Shown here one piece after another: positions 15,122 to 22,903 of a stretch of 41,155 bases of DNA (position 1 is its first letter; the number at the start of each line of letters is the position of its first letter). Below the pieces are notes generated by a model. That model was not told where the DNA came from. It ran no database searches and saw nothing but the letters and a program-made list of their open reading frames with translations. Both the position numbers and the translations under genes were made by a program. The stretch comes from a virus, in the IMG/VR virus record IMGVR_UViG_3300037200_000007, positions 1 through 41,155 of that record; one strand, given 5' to 3'.

Positions 15122-15528
15122 TGTACTTCCCATTGTCTTATTCTTTACTGCTTACCGATATAGAGCAAAAAATACTTGATGGATCAATAATGGCAATGGC
15201 TGCTGATATGCATCATTATCTAAGCACCTGTCCTAAACCTGTACCAGAAAAGACGGCAAAGGAAACAGAGTATTATATTGAATTATTGCAGGGGGTAAAT
15301 CTACTGCTCCATAGCCGGGGTGCTCTGGAACTTAACTGCCCTCATTGCATTTTAATAATCACTAACATAATCGCAGACTACCATCCACCAGAATATAATT
15401 GGAAGGACGCCGAACGGCTATTAAAAGAGTGTACCAAGTTTATGACTGATGTTGGTATATTCATGGCTGGCAATAGCAGCGCAAACGACAATGTACCCCG
15501 CAACGCCAGGGGGCATGTACTACATTAA
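15121..15528 (+). CDS. Hypothetical protein, 135 residues
   Basis: The start is the ATG after GGGGGAGGAG, sharing one base with the Lar-like stop. The product is mostly helical with cysteines (STCPKPVPEK, NCPHCILI). C-P-x-C at about residue 72 alone is not enough for a zinc site. No family recognised. Confidence 0.6.
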   Translation: MYFPLSYSLLLTDIEQKILDGSIMAMAADMHHYLSTCPKPVPEKTAKETEYYIELLQGVNLLLHSRGALELNCPHCILIITNIIADYHPPEYNWKDAERLLKECTKFMTDVGIFMAGNSSANDNVPRNARGHVLH

Positions 15529-15613
15529 GAGCCTATAATGGGTTATAGCGAGGGCTTGGTGCTGGCAAGGCGGGTATTGGTAGCCTATACTTAACCTAAT
15601 AGCCCTAGCGGGT

Positions 15614-15629
15614 AACACTAACAAAGGAG
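15614..15629 (+). repeat. Leader element copy 3
   Basis: Exact AACACTAACAAAGGAG, seven bases before the ATG at 15637. It follows a 108-base gap that holds no gene; a TGGCAA-17-TATACT pair at 15563-15591 is a weak promoter match. Confidence 0.85.
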
Positions 15630-15636
15630 TAATACA

Positions 15637-15801
15637 ATGACAACCGAACAAAGAATAGACCGTATATCAGATATACCAATACATGATAATAATGCTTCTG
15701 CCGTTGCTGCATTCATAACCAATGGCGGCTCAGTTATCTACTGCGCTCCCCGTTATGCGGATGGTATTCAGCAAAACCAAAAGATCAAAGGTAAGAGGTA
15801 A
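15637..15801 (+). CDS. Hypothetical protein, 54 residues
   Basis: Product MTTEQRIDRISDIPIHDNNA, then SAVAAFITNGGSVIYCAPRY and a basic tail KIKGKR. It has the conserved leader, which is the main reason to accept it. Four bases separate its stop from the next ATG region. Function unknown. Confidence 0.65.
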   Translation: MTTEQRIDRISDIPIHDNNASAVAAFITNGGSVIYCAPRYADGIQQNQKIKGKR

Positions 15802-15804
15802 TAT

Positions 15805-15963
15805 ATGAAACAGCACACAGCATTCGTAACTAATGAACGCGGCGCTATCGTCAGCCATTACACCAGCCTTAAACGGGATAAAGCTATAAGAGTCGCGGCA
15901 CGTCGCGCTCCAGCTAATCAGGGAGTACTAACTATCCACACAACCACTAATCCAGAGGTATAA
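15805..15963 (+). CDS. Hypothetical protein, 52 residues
   Basis: Product MKQHTAFVTNERGAIVSHYT, then SLKRDKAIRVAARRAPANQG and VLTIHTTTNPEV. AAGAGG lies before the ATG, inside the previous gene's end. The beta-helix-beta look (short strand, Lys/Arg helix, short strand) resembles the 47-residue protein at 4043 and the 43-residue protein at 16444. Function unknown. Confidence 0.6.
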   Translation: MKQHTAFVTNERGAIVSHYTSLKRDKAIRVAARRAPANQGVLTIHTTTNPEV

Positions 15964-15964
15964 T

Positions 15965-16267
15965 ATGACTAAGTACAGCTACACTTTCAACGTTAAATCG
16001 TCAATACTAGGGGACTCTGATAAACTTATTAGCGATGATGTAATTAGTAAAGCCCCGCCTGAGTTTATCGTATCTGTAAGTAAACCGCTTAATGCTAAAG
16101 GGTACGAATGTAATCTGCAAGATTTTACGGATTGGATAGATGATTTCCATAACTGGAAGAAGGACGAAGCACATCTTGGTTACTATACTATGTATACAAT
16201 CCCCAATAAGGTTGATCCAAAGAAGCCCCTCGGTACTATCACCTTACAGCGCGTTATCGTTAAATAG
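15965..16267 (+). CDS. Hypothetical protein, 100 residues
   Basis: Begins MTKYSYTFNVKSSILGDSDK and ends GTITLQRVIVK, with DFTDWIDDFHNWKKDE in the middle. AGAGG lies seven bases upstream, and the ATG is one base after the previous stop. No family recognised. It closes this run of small genes before the promoter at 16361. Confidence 0.65.
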   Translation: MTKYSYTFNVKSSILGDSDKLISDDVISKAPPEFIVSVSKPLNAKGYECNLQDFTDWIDDFHNWKKDEAHLGYYTMYTIPNKVDPKKPLGTITLQRVIVK

Positions 16268-16360
16268 CGGCAACTCACACCCTTCTCCGCGCCTGGACAC
16301 TCAAAGCACATACCGTGCCAAAGGGCGAATATTTATTTCGGTGGTGACTGGATTATTTTG

Positions 16361-16401
16361 TTTACATATGCAAATGCATTTGCAATAATAATCATATGTA
16401 A
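16361..16401 (+). promoter_or_regulatory. Promoter with a perfect palindromic operator in its spacer
   Basis: TTTACA (16361-16366), a 17-base spacer, and AATAAT (16384-16389) match sigma70 at 5 of 6 each. The spacer contains GCAAATGCATTTGC (16370-16383), a perfect 14-base palindrome. A larger inverted repeat, TTACATATG (16362-16370) and CATATGTAA (16393-16401), brackets the whole -10 region. It drives the genes at 16444 and 16597 before the terminator at 16917. This is a classic layout for a repressor that blocks RNA polymerase. Confidence 0.65.
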
Positions 16402-16421
16402 GGCAATAACGCCAAGCATAA

Positions 16422-16437
16422 AACACTAACAAAGGTA
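16422..16437 (+). repeat. Leader element copy 4 (variant GGTAG)
   Basis: AACACTAACAAAGG is intact, but the Shine-Dalgarno continues TAG instead of AG. It lies before the ATG at 16444 and about 25 bases after the predicted transcription start. Confidence 0.8.
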
Positions 16438-16443
16438 GCAAAT

Positions 16444-16575
16444 ATGTACCAAGTAATAGACAACCAAACAAAGGCTGTTGTAGGCATCTATAAAAGCCGC
16501 AACAGGGCAAATAATAAAGCCGACAGGTTGGATAATGCTTATGGTGCATACCGCTATTTAGTTAAGAAAATATAA
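16444..16575 (+). CDS. Small conserved-looking phage protein, 43 residues
   Basis: Product MYQVIDNQTKAVVGIYKS, then RNRANNKADRLDNAYGAYRY and LVKKI. The pattern Y-x-V-I-D, a basic helix with N-K-A-D-R-L-D-N, and Y-G-A-Y-R-Y resembles tiny conserved proteins in many phage early regions whose function is unknown. It has the leader element, and its stop codon overlaps the next leader. Confidence 0.75.
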   Translation: MYQVIDNQTKAVVGIYKSRNRANNKADRLDNAYGAYRYLVKKI

Positions 16576-16590
16576 ACACTAACAAAGGAG
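16575..16590 (+). repeat. Leader element copy 5
   Basis: Exact AACACTAACAAAGGAG. Its first A is the last base of the previous stop codon, and it ends six bases before the ATG at 16597. Confidence 0.85.
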
Positions 16591-16596
16591 TACTAT

Positions 16597-16899
16597 ATGT
16601 CTAAGGCAAACAAGAAAGAAAAAGCGGTTGTAGTTAATGCGGTTGCCCCGGTAGAAAAAATAACTAAAATCCGGGCGAATAAAATGCCCACAACTATATT
16701 CCCATTAACTGCTAAAATTACTGTTGTTAATAAAGCTAACCCGCATCGTACTAACCCTATGACACTACGAGCAGAAGCCTTTAATTTCGCAGTTACTTGC
16801 AAGTCGGTAAATGAGTACGTGGAAAAAGGCAAGGGCAAAGGGTATAAGTTCAAATACCTTGGCCGTTGGGTTGCTATGGGTTTAATTAAAATAGCCTAG
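16597..16899 (+). CDS. Small basic NPH-motif protein, paralogue C
   Basis: A 100-residue basic protein. The core is VVNKANPHRTNP (about 43-54), LRAEAFNFAVTCKSVNEY and YKFKYLGRWVAMGLIKI. It is the most diverged of the three paralogues but keeps NPH, the R-A-x-A-F helix, the late K-x-x-x-x-Y and the KFKYL-x-x-W ending. It is the last gene before the strong terminator and lies in the unit controlled by the palindromic promoter. The N-terminal tail is less charged than in copy B. Function unknown. Confidence 0.83.
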   Translation: MSKANKKEKAVVVNAVAPVEKITKIRANKMPTTIFPLTAKITVVNKANPHRTNPMTLRAEAFNFAVTCKSVNEYVEKGKGKGYKFKYLGRWVAMGLIKIA

Positions 16900-16916
16900 C
16901 CCTAGGCACTCGCCAT

Positions 16917-16948
16917 AACCCGCTGGTAGCAATGCCAGCGGGTTTTTT
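16917..16948 (+). terminator. Rho-independent terminator
   Basis: AACCCGCTGG (16917-16926) pairs perfectly with CCAGCGGGTT (16935-16944) around an 8-base loop, and the arm runs into TTTTTT (16943-16948). It ends the early rightward unit. A second small hairpin, TGCCC-TTTA-GGGCA, follows at 16951-16964. Confidence 0.92.
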
Positions 16949-16994
16949 AATGCCCTTTAGGGCATTTGCGTAGCGCCTTGCTGCCGGGGTATGG

Positions 16995-17060
16995 GCTGGC
17001 CGCTGGCATGGTTGCCCTGCCGCCTTGCGCCCCGGTAGCGTGGTTATGCTGGCCGCTGGC
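16995..17060 (+). repeat. 13-base direct repeat GCTGGCCGCTGGC
   Basis: Exact copies at 16995-17007 and 17048-17060, in GC-rich non-coding sequence just after the terminator. Each copy itself contains two GCTGGC units. It borders the GTGTWACAC cluster. Confidence 0.7.
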
Positions 17061-17062
17061 TA

Positions 17063-17422
17063 GTGTAACAGGCTGTAATGCCCTGTAGCCGTGGCGCGTG
17101 GCGCTCTGGATTATACCGCTGTTACACTAAGAAAGTGCTGAAACACTAGTGTAACAACCGATGCAACGGGGCTGTGGCTGTAGCATTGCGACATGGATGT
17201 TTCGGTGTTACACTAGTTTTACCATATTGCTTATAGGTAATAGTAATTATTTGCTAAAGGTTAATAATTGGTAAACAAGTGTAACAGTGTAACACAATAT
17301 ATATATTATACTTATAAAACATACCCTTAAGACCGTGTTACACTAGTGTTTCGGTAGTGTTACACTTGTTTTATTAACCTACCCTAAAGGCCGCAACGCT
17401 AGGCGGCTGTAGGTTGTTACAC
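17063..17422. repeat. Cluster of nine GTGTWACAC elements with AT-rich core (candidate origin or packaging/regulatory region)
   Basis: Nine near-palindromic 9-mers start at 17063, 17119, 17149, 17205, 17279, 17287, 17335, 17357 and 17414. Four are exact (17205, 17287, 17335, 17357) and five differ at one end base. Several extend to TGTTACACTAGTGTTTC. An AT-rich stretch with AATATATATATTATAC lies at about 17220-17330, between the sites. Irregular spacing and mixed context rule out CRISPR. Iterons of an origin, operators of the late genes, or terminase binding sites are all possible; the next gene is terminase small subunit. Confidence 0.7.
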
Positions 17423-17724
17423 TAGCAACTAGCCGTGTAATGCCAAGCACCAGATAATAAATAAGTTGCGGAGCCACGACGTAACGTGGTACGCTGTTCT
17501 AGAGGATATGAGGACGATGTACGACGCCACCCAGCACCCGATACCGAAGCGACCGAGCAGCGACGCGCCCTGCCGCTCTGCACCGAGAACTAGAGGCACG
17601 ATGATGACGAGGGAACCATGGATTTTGGGTCGCCGTCGCGTAAAATTTTGTTTCGCCTGTCTATATGTATATATCCCCAGTGCGACGCCGCGCGGATTCT
17701 TATTAGAAAATCAATCAACTCACT
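17423..17724. other. Non-coding stretch before terminase genes
   Basis: About 300 bases without a gene I trust. It is GC-rich with frequent CGACG, holds a CCACG...CGTGG hairpin (17473-17489) and turns AT-rich at 17641-17675 (TATATGTATATATC), a place where a late promoter could sit; I cannot define its -35. A 90-codon open frame across it (17466-17738) lacks a ribosome site and looks random. Confidence 0.5.
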
Positions 17725-18372
17725 ATGTCAAAGCGTAAATCAACAGCAAAACACCAAAACGCTCGGCCCCTACGCCGCCACGCTCTAATGCGATTAGACG
17801 GGGGCTTGACCGCGATGAACGTCACCTTTATAGACCACTACTTGATGAACGGTTTCAAAGTAAAAGAAGCCGCCATATCAGCAGGCTACTCAGAAACGAA
17901 TGCCGCGAGCGTCGGAAATCGCTTATTAGAAAGACCGAGTATTAAGAAAGCGATAGAAGCTAGACTGGCTACCCGAAAGGAGGAAAACGCCGTTACTGCG
18001 AAAAAGGTTATTGACGAATTCGCCAAGATAGCTTTCGTTAAAATTACAGACATTTTCCAAAATGATGGAAGTGTGAAGCCCCTGGACGAGATACCGGAAG
18101 CGGCATTGGCCGCGCTAGTAGGCGTGGAGCGCCGAGTATCTAGGCATAGCGAAACGATTAACTATCTATTAGCAGACAAGCAAGCCGCGCTGAATTCGTT
18201 GGGTCGCCACTTCGGCCTATTCACAGACAACCTCAATATAAGTGGTAAGATTGATGTAACTAAAATGGACGATGGAGAACTAGATGCACTCATTGGAAAA
18301 TATCTCGCCAAAACAAGCATTAGCAATGCTGGCGATGGAGAAGGAACGGCGTCAGAGGGAAAGGAAGATTAG
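17725..18372 (+). CDS. terS: Terminase small subunit
   Basis: A 215-residue protein of the Terminase_2 type. After a basic tail it shows FIDHYLMNGFKVKEAAISAGYSE (about 34-56), the DNA-binding helix-turn-helix, then GNRLLERPSIKKAIEAR, and near the C-terminus DKQAALNSLGRHFGLF (about 151-166). It recognises phage DNA and hands it to the large subunit for packaging. The ribosome site is weak. It overlaps the large-subunit gene by 89 bases, which is long but usual for coupled terminase genes. It stands first after the large repeat-rich non-coding region. Confidence 0.88.
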   Translation: MSKRKSTAKHQNARPLRRHALMRLDGGLTAMNVTFIDHYLMNGFKVKEAAISAGYSETNAASVGNRLLERPSIKKAIEARLATRKEENAVTAKKVIDEFAKIAFVKITDIFQNDGSVKPLDEIPEAALAALVGVERRVSRHSETINYLLADKQAALNSLGRHFGLFTDNLNISGKIDVTKMDDGELDALIGKYLAKTSISNAGDGEGTASEGKED

Positions 18373-19756
18373 TCTATTCTACCCTGACGAAGGTAAGTTT
18401 CGTAGAGAATTGTATCCTAAGCATTGCGAGTTCTTTAATGCGGGGGTAGACTATAGGCAACGATTAATGCTGGCCGCTAACCGGGTCGGTAAAACAGAGG
18501 GGGTAGGTCTTTATGAGTTGGTGTTACATGCAACCGGATGGTATCCAGAATGGTGGTGTGGCCGACGTTTCGCTAAACCTGTTCGTGCTTGGGCAGCGGG
18601 GGACACTGGTAAAACTGTTCGTGAAATCTTACAGCTTAAGCTCCTTGGACCCGTTGGTAGTTTCGGCACTGGTCTCATCCCTGGAGAATGCCTCGAAAAA
18701 GTGGTTAGAGGAGGAGGGGTTGCGGATTCTATCGAAATTATGTACATTAAGCATAAAAGCGGGGCATTATCAAGTATCACTCTTAAGTCCTATGACCAGC
18801 GAGTTGAAGCATTCCAAGGAACCGAAATAGATATTATCCTGTTGGATGAGGAACCGCCAGAAGACATCTATGTAGAGTGTCTGATGCGTACTATGACGAA
18901 TAATGGTATGATAATGCTGACCTTTACCCCATTGCTCGGCATTAGTAATGTAGTACTCAAGTTTCTGCCCGACGGGCGGCTTACAGGAAGGACGAATAAC
19001 AAGGAAGTCGGTAAGTACGTCGTCATGGCTACTTGGGACGATGTTCCCCACCTGTCGGAGAAAGCTAAGAAAGAACTGTGGGAGAGCATCCCTCCATTCC
19101 AACGCGACGCTCGGTCTAAGGGTATTCCTCAACTTGGTGCTGGTGCTATTTTCCCCATAAACGAAGAAGAGATAACAGTTAAGGACTTTGATATACCCGC
19201 GAAGTGGCCTCGCGCCTACGGCTTTGACGTAGGTTGGAAGAAGACTGCGGCGGTTTGGGGAGCTTACGACAAGCAGAGTGATGTAATATACCTATATAGC
19301 CAATACTATCGCGGCCAAGCCGAGCCTGACGTCCACGCAAGCGGGATTAAGGCTAGGGGCAGTTGGATGAAGGGACATATAGACCCCGCTGCAAATGGCC
19401 GGGGGCAAAAGGATGGAAGCCGGTTATTGGCTGAGTATCGTAAACTTGGGTTGAAGTTAGAAAAAGCCCCGAATGCGGTTGAGGCTGGCCTTCTTGAGAT
19501 GTGGCAGATGTTTAGTACAGGGAGGATAAAAGTATTTTCCAGTTTACAAGACTGGTTTATGGAGTATAGGCTGTATCGTAGAGATGAAGATGGAGATGTT
19601 GTTAAGGAAAACGACCATTTAATGGATGCAACTCGCTATCTTATTCTTGCCGGTACTAAGTCTACCGCTATGACCAGAAAACCGGCGAAGCGTGGTCGCG
19701 CAGATATACGGCAGAATTTACGTTACGGGTACACAGATCAAAGTTGGTTGAAATAA
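18284..19756 (+). CDS. terL: Terminase large subunit
   Basis: A 490-residue packaging motor. The ATPase has a Walker A of the terminase kind, AANRVGKT (about 64-71), Walker B DIILLDEE (about 183-190) and the C-motif TFTP (about 213-216). The nuclease starts at YGFDVGWKK with D315 and ends with NDHLMDATRY. It cuts concatemers and drives DNA into the prohead. The start at 18284 has GGAG six bases upstream; later in-frame ATGs at 18326 and 18335 have none. The portal gene begins immediately after its stop. Confidence 0.94.
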   Translation: MHSLENISPKQALAMLAMEKERRQRERKISLFYPDEGKFRRELYPKHCEFFNAGVDYRQRLMLAANRVGKTEGVGLYELVLHATGWYPEWWCGRRFAKPVRAWAAGDTGKTVREILQLKLLGPVGSFGTGLIPGECLEKVVRGGGVADSIEIMYIKHKSGALSSITLKSYDQRVEAFQGTEIDIILLDEEPPEDIYVECLMRTMTNNGMIMLTFTPLLGISNVVLKFLPDGRLTGRTNNKEVGKYVVMATWDDVPHLSEKAKKELWESIPPFQRDARSKGIPQLGAGAIFPINEEEITVKDFDIPAKWPRAYGFDVGWKKTAAVWGAYDKQSDVIYLYSQYYRGQAEPDVHASGIKARGSWMKGHIDPAANGRGQKDGSRLLAEYRKLGLKLEKAPNAVEAGLLEMWQMFSTGRIKVFSSLQDWFMEYRLYRRDEDGDVVKENDHLMDATRYLILAGTKSTAMTRKPAKRGRADIRQNLRYGYTDQSWLK

Positions 19757-21877
19757 ATGGCAAATGAACGCGATATAGATCTCGATACAGAGGTCGCAAG
19801 TAACGAAAAGAAAGAAGATAGCCCGGACGCGCAGTTTTTTGCAACGGCGATGAAAAGGTTCAAGCTGGCGGCAGAAGCAGAACAAAAAAATCGCAAGGAA
19901 AGTTTACAGGATCTTAAATTTTTAACCGGGGAGCAATGGCCGGATGATATACGTCATGATCGTAACAAGTATCATCGTCCTTGCCTTACTATCAATAAAC
20001 TACCACAGTTTACTCACCTCATCATTAACGACATGCGACAAAATAGGCCAGCTATTATGGTCAGCCCCACTGGTGATGGTGCAGATATTGATACTGCTGA
20101 GGTTATTCAAGGATATATTCGCCATGTAGAGTATGAAAGCCGTGCGGATATAGCATACGATAGAGCTGGCGGCGCGGCAGTTAATGGTGGCTTCGGCTGG
20201 TTCCGCCTAACCACAGAGTACGAAAATGCTACGAGTTTCAAGCAGGAGATGCGAATTAAAAGTATTCGTAATGCTCATAGTGTTTACGCCGATCCAACCG
20301 CCCAAGAGCCAGATTTTAAGGATGGGCAATGGTTGTTTATATGTGAGGATATTCTTGAAGAAGATTTTAAGGCGGAGTTTCCCGGTGTAGAGCCGTACAG
20401 CTTGGCGAACTTCTACGCCACAGGCGACAATAAACCAGAGTGGGCGAAGGCCGGGTCGGTTCGCATTGCTGAGTATTACTACATAGAAATGGAAGAAGAC
20501 ACCATATACCTAATGTCAGATAAGTCGGTGCTTCGTAAATCGATTTTGATGAAGCAAAATGACGGCAAGGTTATAATGCCCGAGCATCTTACAATAATGG
20601 ATGAACGGGAAACCAGGGTTCCTCATGTTAAGTGGGCCAAGATAACCGGCAACAAGAAACTAGACGAAACCGACATACCCGGTACATTTATTCCGGTTAT
20701 ACCTGTTTATGGTGATGAGTATGACGTGGATGGGGAAATTGTTCGTGAATCTGCGATACGCCACGCCAAGGATCCTCAGCGCATGTATAACTACTGGGCG
20801 AGTGCCGAAACAGAAATGATCGCCCTTGCTCCGAAGGCTCCATGGGTCATGGCCGCTGGACAGGCCGAGAACTTCGAACAGAAGTGGCAGAATGCTAATA
20901 ATGAAAGTTATCCATATTTAGAGTATAATCCAGTAGCAATAGGAGACAAACTTGCCCCGCCCCCGCAACGCAATAGTTACGAACCGCCTGTTCAAGCAAT
21001 TACGAATGCTCGTGGTCAATCAGACCAAGACCTTAAAGCAACAATGGCTATATACGAACCGGGTATGGGACAGCCCGGTAACGAAACGAGTGGTCGTGCG
21101 ATACTTGCTCGCCAGAACCAATCCCACGTCAGCAATTTCCATTTCACAGACAATTTGTCACGGGCGATTAGACATCTTGGCAAAATAATACTTGACTGGA
21201 TACCCACTTATGTAGATGAACCGCAGATGGTTCGCATTATAAGCGAAACCGGCGACCACTCAATGGTCAAGGTTAATGAAGAATATGAAAAGAACGGGCT
21301 TAAGGTGTTGCACGATCTTACAGTACCAGAGTACGACGTTGTTATAAGCAGCGGACCGAGTTACCAGACAAAGAGACAAGAAGCGGCAGCAAGTATGCAG
21401 GAGGTTATTAAAGCCTTCCCAGATATTATGAAAATTGCGGGGGACATACTGGTTAAGAACTTCGACTGGCCGGGGGCGCAAGAACTAAGCAAGCGGTTAT
21501 ATAAGGCGCTGCCTGCCAGCTTACAGGATGATCCAAATAGCAAAATTCCGCCAGAGGTAAAGGCGCAAATGGACCAACAGTCGCAAGTCATTCAACAACT
21601 GACTGCAGAGTTGAATAAGGTTACGCAAAAGACCGAAAACAAGACTATGGAGATTCAGACTAAGTACAAGACCGAAATGGCGAAGATACAGGCCGACCTA
21701 GTTAAGACAATGGCGACGCTACAAAGTAAAGAGGCTATGGAGATGCACGGCCACGAAATTAACCATATTAATGAACTGCTCGGTCACCAAGTAGATCTGC
21801 TAAAGCAGCAAATAGACGGGGCGCAACAGGCAGACGCTGCGGAAGTTAAGGCCAATTCAACCGATCAGGGAATGTAG
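19757..21877 (+). CDS. P22-type portal protein
   Basis: A 706-residue protein, close to the 725 of P22 gp1. Family landmarks include FFATAMKRFKLA, GEQWPDDIR, RPCLTINKLPQF, INDMRQNRPAI, the GGAAVNGGFGWFRL segment, and RAILARQNQSH in the second half. The last 130 residues are a long Gln/Lys-rich helix (about 600-700), like the portal barrel. It forms the dodecameric DNA entry vertex and docks terminase. It starts on the base after the terminase stop. Confidence 0.94.
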   Translation: MANERDIDLDTEVASNEKKEDSPDAQFFATAMKRFKLAAEAEQKNRKESLQDLKFLTGEQWPDDIRHDRNKYHRPCLTINKLPQFTHLIINDMRQNRPAIMVSPTGDGADIDTAEVIQGYIRHVEYESRADIAYDRAGGAAVNGGFGWFRLTTEYENATSFKQEMRIKSIRNAHSVYADPTAQEPDFKDGQWLFICEDILEEDFKAEFPGVEPYSLANFYATGDNKPEWAKAGSVRIAEYYYIEMEEDTIYLMSDKSVLRKSILMKQNDGKVIMPEHLTIMDERETRVPHVKWAKITGNKKLDETDIPGTFIPVIPVYGDEYDVDGEIVRESAIRHAKDPQRMYNYWASAETEMIALAPKAPWVMAAGQAENFEQKWQNANNESYPYLEYNPVAIGDKLAPPPQRNSYEPPVQAITNARGQSDQDLKATMAIYEPGMGQPGNETSGRAILARQNQSHVSNFHFTDNLSRAIRHLGKIILDWIPTYVDEPQMVRIISETGDHSMVKVNEEYEKNGLKVLHDLTVPEYDVVISSGPSYQTKRQEAAASMQEVIKAFPDIMKIAGDILVKNFDWPGAQELSKRLYKALPASLQDDPNSKIPPEVKAQMDQQSQVIQQLTAELNKVTQKTENKTMEIQTKYKTEMAKIQADLVKTMATLQSKEAMEMHGHEINHINELLGHQVDLLKQQIDGAQQADAAEVKANSTDQGM

Positions 21878-21940
21878 AACAGAAATTTTCTGCTTGCTAT
21901 TGTTCCTGGTCAAATGTTAATTATAAACAAAGGAGTCTTT

Positions 21941-22888
21941 ATGGACAATGAGTACACGGATATCGAAACTGAATCTAACGAGGAAGGTTTTGATCCGGCT
22001 AAAATGCCAAAAGGCCGAGCCGACAAGCCAGAAAAGTCTGGTGAGGAAACGCCCCCATCCGAATCGGCAACGGAAGGAACTGGAGAAGATACTCTGCCTA
22101 AAAAGAAGAGTACCAAATCCGAAAAAGTTATCAAAAGCCTTAAGAAGCAAATCAAGGAATTAAGTTCCAAGGTTGCGGAAGTCGAGAAGGGTAAACCGCC
22201 CGTTATTGACAAGAAGGTCGAAAAACCCGAGGAAAAGAAACTGGTAAAGCCAGACCCCGAAAAGTTCGAAGACCATGATAAGTACATTGAAGCCCTGACT
22301 GATTACAAAGCTGAAATCAAGTTCAAAGAATTTGAGGAAAAGCAAGCTAAGAGGCAGAAGGACGATGCCGAAGCTGCCAAGCAGGACGCGCAGAAAAATT
22401 CTTGGGCTAAAAAGGTGGATGCAAGCAAGGCGAAGTACAAAGATTTTGATAAGTACGCTTATCGGGACGATGTACCTTTCAACCCTGCTATCGCACAAGC
22501 CGCGTATGAATCAGACATAGGTGCTGATGTAATATATTACTTAGGGAAGAATCCAGAGAAGGCTAAGGAATTAGCTGACCTTGCGAGTAAAAGCCCTATT
22601 GAGGCGCTAAAGCGTTTCGGAGTAATAGAAAAACGGGTGAGGTTCTTGGAAAAAAAGGCTGCTGAAGTGAAAGCCGGCAAAGGGAAAGAAGGTGAAGGGG
22701 AAACCCAGGTCACCGAAAAACCTGAAGAGAAGAAACCTCAGACTACATATAAGAAAAAACCGAAACCGGCGTCCACCACGAAAGGTCAGAGCGGCAGAAA
22801 CGCCCCCAAGACTTGGGACAGCAAAGATGCTGATATTGATGATGATGGATGGCGGGATCAAAGAGATAAAACAAGGAAAATAGCCTAG
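21941..22888 (+). CDS. Scaffolding protein (probable)
   Basis: A 315-residue, highly charged protein between portal and coat, the scaffold position. It has an acidic N-terminus, Pro/Lys/Glu-rich linkers (KPPVIDKKVEKPEEKK), a helical centre with YIEALTDYKAEIKFKEFEEKQ, and a Lys-rich tail. The start is the ATG five bases after AAAGGAG; an in-frame ATG nine codons upstream has no site. Scaffolds guide coat assembly and leave the prohead. Assignment is from position, charge and coiled coil rather than a motif. Confidence 0.78.
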   Translation: MDNEYTDIETESNEEGFDPAKMPKGRADKPEKSGEETPPSESATEGTGEDTLPKKKSTKSEKVIKSLKKQIKELSSKVAEVEKGKPPVIDKKVEKPEEKKLVKPDPEKFEDHDKYIEALTDYKAEIKFKEFEEKQAKRQKDDAEAAKQDAQKNSWAKKVDASKAKYKDFDKYAYRDDVPFNPAIAQAAYESDIGADVIYYLGKNPEKAKELADLASKSPIEALKRFGVIEKRVRFLEKKAAEVKAGKGKEGEGETQVTEKPEEKKPQTTYKKKPKPASTTKGQSGRNAPKTWDSKDADIDDDGWRDQRDKTRKIA

Positions 22889-22903
22889 GAGGGCTTTTCA
22901 TAA

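Noticed and set aside
17063-17422. Repeat cluster as a CRISPR array
   Set aside because: Repeats are 9 bases, appear on both strands equally because they are near-palindromic, and spacers range from none to over 60 bases. No cas genes are near.
12524-17724. tRNA genes or a lysogeny module in the non-coding and early regions
   Set aside because: I looked for cloverleaf-like sequence, integrase and CI/Cro-like genes and saw none. A tRNAscan and integrase profile search would settle it.
17466-17738. 90-codon open frame in the region before terminase
   Set aside because: No ribosome site, overlaps the TerS start, Arg-rich random-looking translation, and it lies in sequence with hairpins and repeats.
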